From: Roseburia sp. CAG:303
GTDB lineage: Bacteria > Bacillota > Clostridia > Lachnospirales > Lachnospiraceae
NCBI GenBank assembly: GCA_000437755.1
Contig: FR900185.1
Span: 107,644 to 125,083 of the forward strand
DNA: 17,440 nt
Reading direction: 5' to 3'
In this document: in pieces, positions 14,979 through 17,440 of the stretch
How positions within the stretch are numbered: position 1 is the stretch's first letter
Layout of the letters: each line of letters starts with the position of its first letter
Notes under the pieces: model-generated
Database searches by the model: none
What the model was told of the DNA's origin: nothing
Seen by the model: the letters and a program-made list of their open reading frames with translations, nothing else
Translations under genes and position numbers: made by a program

Positions 14979-16601
14979 TTAATTTAATCTTGTCACACCT
15001 TCAGGTCTGTAATCCGGTAAAAGTTTTGGTGAAACAAGGTCGTTTGCAAGGCCTGCCTCGTCAAGCATCTTCTCAAATGCGTCTACATGTGAAAGTGTAA
15101 GTTCCTTTAATTCTACTTCCTTGCACTTCTTAGAAGCCTGCTGTCCTGCATTACGTCCAAATACGATAATATCAAGCAATGAATTTCCCATCAGTCTGTT
15201 TCTTCCGTGGATTCCTCCGACAGCCTCACCTGCTACATAAAGGTTTTCAACTCCTGACATACCGTCAACACCAATCTTAATACCACCATTCTGGTAGTGA
15301 AGTGTAGGATAAACGACAATTGGTACTTCTCTCATATCAATGTCATATCTCAGATACATTCTTAACATACCCGGAAGTCTCTTCTCCAGAGTACCTTTTC
15401 CATGAATCATATCGATCATAGGGGTATCAAGCCATACACCATCTGCAACCGGTGTGTGTACTCCAAGTCCTCTGTCCTTGGTTTCACGGATAATACCTGA
15501 TGCTGCTACGTCTCTTGTTTCAAGAGGATGCATGAATACTTCGCCTTCTCTGTTTACGAACATTGCACCCATGGAACGTACTTTTTCTGTAACCAATGCA
15601 CCATAAATCTGAGCCGGGAAAGCAACTCCGGTAGGATGATACTGTAACGTATCCTGATATAAAAGTTCTGCACCTGCACGATAAGCCATAACCAGACCAT
15701 CTGCTGTTGCACCGTAATGATTTGATGTAGGGAATCCCTGATAATGCATACGTCCTGCACCACCAGTAGCGATGATGACTGTCTTTGCTCTTGCAACCAG
15801 AAGTTCCTTTGTTTCCATGTTCATAAGAACTGCACCGGCCGCTTTGCCTTCTGTATCTTTGATAATTTCAATGGCAGCAGTAAAGTCTACAACAGGGATT
15901 CCTCTGTTGATTACTTCATCTCTTAAGACTCTCATGATTTCAGCACCTGAATAGTCTGCTGCTGCATGCATTCTCTTTCTTGATGTTCCGCCGCCATGAG
16001 TTGTGATCATGTTGCCGTTCTCATCTTTATCAAATAAAACACCTAAATGGTCTAACCAGTTTACTGCGGAAGGTCCGTCGCATACAAGCTTGCGCACCAG
16101 TTCCGGAACATTTGCGAAATGTCCGCCGCCCATTACGTCAAGGTAATGCTGTGCCGGTGAGTCATTTTCCTTATCAGCCGCCTGGATACCACCTTCTGCC
16201 ATCATTGTATTTGCATCACCGATACGAAGCTTTGTAACGATCATAACGTTTGCTCCGCCTTCGTTTGCTTCGATTGCAGCAGATGCACCTGCACCGCCCC
16301 CACCGATTACCAGTACATCCACATCATAATCAGGATCATTTAAATTGATATCCATGTCCTTGATTCTGCTGTTTGCCTGAAGCATGGCAACTAATTCTTT
16401 TGGAGCTTTCTGGCCCTTGTTTGGTCCTACCTTGATTTCTTCAAAGCTGGATGTGTTGTAATCAGGATGAAATTTCTCTAATAAAGCGTCCTTTTCGTCC
16501 ATTGTCATACGTCTTGGTTCCGGACCATTTACTCTCTCTGCACGAGTTGCTTCCACTTTTTTAATGGAATCTAACATTTCCTGTGTATATGGTAAACTCA
16601 T
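14979..16601 (-). CDS. frdA: Fumarate reductase / succinate dehydrogenase flavoprotein subunit
   Basis: FrdA reduces fumarate to succinate on FAD. The 540 residues have an unusual N-terminal extension of about 90 residues, then the dinucleotide fold VLVIGGGGAGASAA (97-110). Catalytic residues match E. coli FrdA: His322 (QYHPTG, His232), Arg363 (ETRD, Arg287), His435 (LHYQNGG, His355) and Arg469 (GRNRL, Arg390). Aligning AEGG puts Asn131 (DANTMMAEGG) where E. coli has His44, the covalent FAD link (SHTVAAEGG). FAD is therefore probably not covalently bound. The C-terminus is shorter than in E. coli (602 residues). The ATG at 16601 follows AAAGGAGG, 14 bp after the FrdB stop. Soluble fumarate reductases and L-aspartate oxidase are related, but the FrdB-like partner favours fumarate reductase. 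Confidence 0.92.
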   Translation of the reverse strand: MSLPYTQEMLDSIKKVEATRAERVNGPEPRRMTMDEKDALLEKFHPDYNTSSFEEIKVGPNKGQKAPKELVAMLQANSRIKDMDINLNDPDYDVDVLVIGGGGAGASAAIEANEGGANVMIVTKLRIGDANTMMAEGGIQAADKENDSPAQHYLDVMGGGHFANVPELVRKLVCDGPSAVNWLDHLGVLFDKDENGNMITTHGGGTSRKRMHAAADYSGAEIMRVLRDEVINRGIPVVDFTAAIEIIKDTEGKAAGAVLMNMETKELLVARAKTVIIATGGAGRMHYQGFPTSNHYGATADGLVMAYRAGAELLYQDTLQYHPTGVAFPAQIYGALVTEKVRSMGAMFVNREGEVFMHPLETRDVAASGIIRETKDRGLGVHTPVADGVWLDTPMIDMIHGKGTLEKRLPGMLRMYLRYDIDMREVPIVVYPTLHYQNGGIKIGVDGMSGVENLYVAGEAVGGIHGRNRLMGNSLLDIIVFGRNAGQQASKKCKEVELKELTLSHVDAFEKMLDEAGLANDLVSPKLLPDYRPEGVTRLN

Positions 16602-16615
16602 TTTGCCATCCTCCT

Positions 16616-17290
16616 TTATTTCTCAATTTCTCTGTTGTTATATAATTCTTTGAGTTCTTCTAAAGGCTTATCCATAATAGCCTCTACAAGTGCATCAAAG
16701 TCACCGTTTTCGATTGCCTTTACTCTGTCTGTCAGGTGTTTTGCTTCCGGTTTGATATATTTTCCGGTAAGTCTTCTTGCCAGAAGAGCTACCTGTGGAT
16801 GAGAAATTCCTGCAGGACAACGTGAAGAACAAACACCACACATTACACAGTCAAAAGATTCCTCTGCACATTTCTCGTATTCGCCACGCTGTGCATATGC
16901 GATATACTGCATGGTATTTAATCCCTGTGTACATGCCTTTGTACATGCGTTACATCCAACACAGCTGTAGATTTCAGGATATAACTGCATCATAATCTGC
17001 TCGGTCGGTTTGATTTCCTCAATGTTATATACTTTCTTCTCTAATGGGAAGAATGGTAAAGAAGCTACATACATATTGTCTTCTACCTTTGTAGAACATG
17101 CAAGACATCCGTGTAATTCGCTTTCTCCCTTAATTCTGTAAATTGTTGCACATGCACCGCAGAAACCATTTCTGCAGCCGCATCCTCTGACCAACTGATA
17201 GCCTGAATATTCAAAAGCTTCCATGATTGTCAGACTTGCCGGCACTTCATATTTTTTTCCGTATAAATAAACGTTAACCATATCTGCCAT
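16616..17290 (-). CDS. frdB: Fumarate reductase iron-sulfur subunit (FrdB/SdhB-like)
   Basis: The 224-residue electron-transfer subunit passes electrons to the FrdA flavin. The N-terminal ferredoxin domain has a [2Fe-2S] pattern: Cys39-x4-Cys44-x2-Cys47 and Cys62, with an extra Cys37 and Cys65. The C-terminal domain has two CxxCxxCxxxC motifs, Cys110/113/116/120 (CVGCNACTKAC) and Cys148/151/154/158 (CVMCGVCSSRC). Both look like [4Fe-4S] sites, whereas classical FrdB/SdhB holds one [4Fe-4S] and one [3Fe-4S]. The ATG at 17290 follows AGGAAGG. It lies between a PyrK-like flavoprotein gene and frdA, an order that suggests the electron path NAD(P)H to FAD to FeS to fumarate. No membrane anchor is visible. 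Confidence 0.9.
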   Translation of the reverse strand: MADMVNVYLYGKKYEVPASLTIMEAFEYSGYQLVRGCGCRNGFCGACATIYRIKGESELHGCLACSTKVEDNMYVASLPFFPLEKKVYNIEEIKPTEQIMMQLYPEIYSCVGCNACTKACTQGLNTMQYIAYAQRGEYEKCAEESFDCVMCGVCSSRCPAGISHPQVALLARRLTGKYIKPEAKHLTDRVKAIENGDFDALVEAIMDKPLEELKELYNNREIEK

Positions 17291-17324
17291 GATTTGAACC
17301 TTCCTCTCTCTGTTTTCTTAATTA

Positions 17325-17440
17325 TTAATATTCATCCGGTAATTCGTCAATCTGGTCAAAGCGGAATACAGGACCATCTTTACATACATATTTGGAACCT
17401 ACATTACAACGTCCGCATTTGCCGACACCGCATTTCATTC
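17325..17440 (-). CDS. 3' end of a PyrK/HydG/AsrB-like FAD/NAD(P)-binding electron transfer subunit
   Basis: The last 37 codons read MKCGVGKCGRCNVGS, KYVCKDGPVFRFDQIDELP and DEY before a TAA at 17327-17325. The Cys pattern C-x4-C-x2-C-x7-C followed by DGPVF is the C-terminal [2Fe-2S]-binding domain of PyrK-type flavoproteins (dihydroorotate dehydrogenase electron transfer subunit, sulfhydrogenase gamma, anaerobic sulfite reductase B). The rest lies outside the window. The stop is 34 bp before the FrdB start with no terminator between, so it is very likely in the same operon and would feed NAD(P)H electrons to it. Confidence 0.82.
   Translation of the reverse strand, partial: MKCGVGKCGRCNVGSKYVCKDGPVFRFDQIDELPDEY

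Overview
The window looks like chromosome from a low-to-moderate GC, Gram-positive gut anaerobe, most likely a Lachnospiraceae-type clostridium. The grounds are AGGAGG-type ribosome binding sites, strong sigma-A-like promoters, a sortase-anchored secreted glycosidase, a zinc ABC lipoprotein and an AAA-ATPase/PD-(D/E)XK protein of a kind abundant in these genomes. The genus cannot be read from the sequence alone. Every gene I accept is on the minus strand, so transcription runs from high to low coordinates.

Right end (17440 to about 14935): an anaerobic fumarate reductase operon. It holds the last 37 codons of a PyrK/HydG/AsrB-like FAD/NAD(P)-binding subunit with a [2Fe-2S] motif, then a ferredoxin-like FrdB with two CxxCxxCxxxC clusters, then FrdA, then a strong terminator. 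FrdA keeps its catalytic residues but has Asn where E. coli FrdA carries its flavin-linking His. No membrane anchor gene is visible, which suggests a soluble NAD(P)H-linked fumarate reductase. Just downstream is a separate gene for an AspT/SucE-family exchanger without regulatory RCK domains, a candidate dicarboxylate (succinate) carrier. It ends in its own terminator.

Middle (13600 to 11048): a tight zinc uptake operon, znuA-znuC-znuB-like, with an excellent sigma-A promoter. Next (11044 to 6845) come glgB (glycogen branching enzyme), an mscS channel gene whose start overlaps the glgB stop by one base, and an AraC-family regulator 6 bp further on. The AraC gene lies directly upstream of a 1294-residue extracellular GH97 glycosidase (LamG-like domain, GH97, two CBM35/6-like modules, repeat linker, IPKTG sortase anchor). 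Between them is a candidate AraC operator made of two ATGTG half-sites exactly 21 bp apart. A terminator with a GAAA loop ends the GH97 gene.

Left end (2800 to 1): a zone of decayed and mobile-type genes. There is an AlbA_2/ATP-binding regulator with an intact promoter but a large internal deletion, a 22-bp tandem duplication and a frameshift near 42-bp repeats. Then come a C-terminal fragment of a response-regulator-like protein, an intact AAA-ATPase/PD-(D/E)XK protein, and the first 14 codons of a gene running off the left edge. No tRNA, rRNA, CRISPR array or insertion sequence was seen, and no gene-free stretch exceeds about 140 bases. The least ordinary part is the fumarate reductase block with its neighbouring exchanger.
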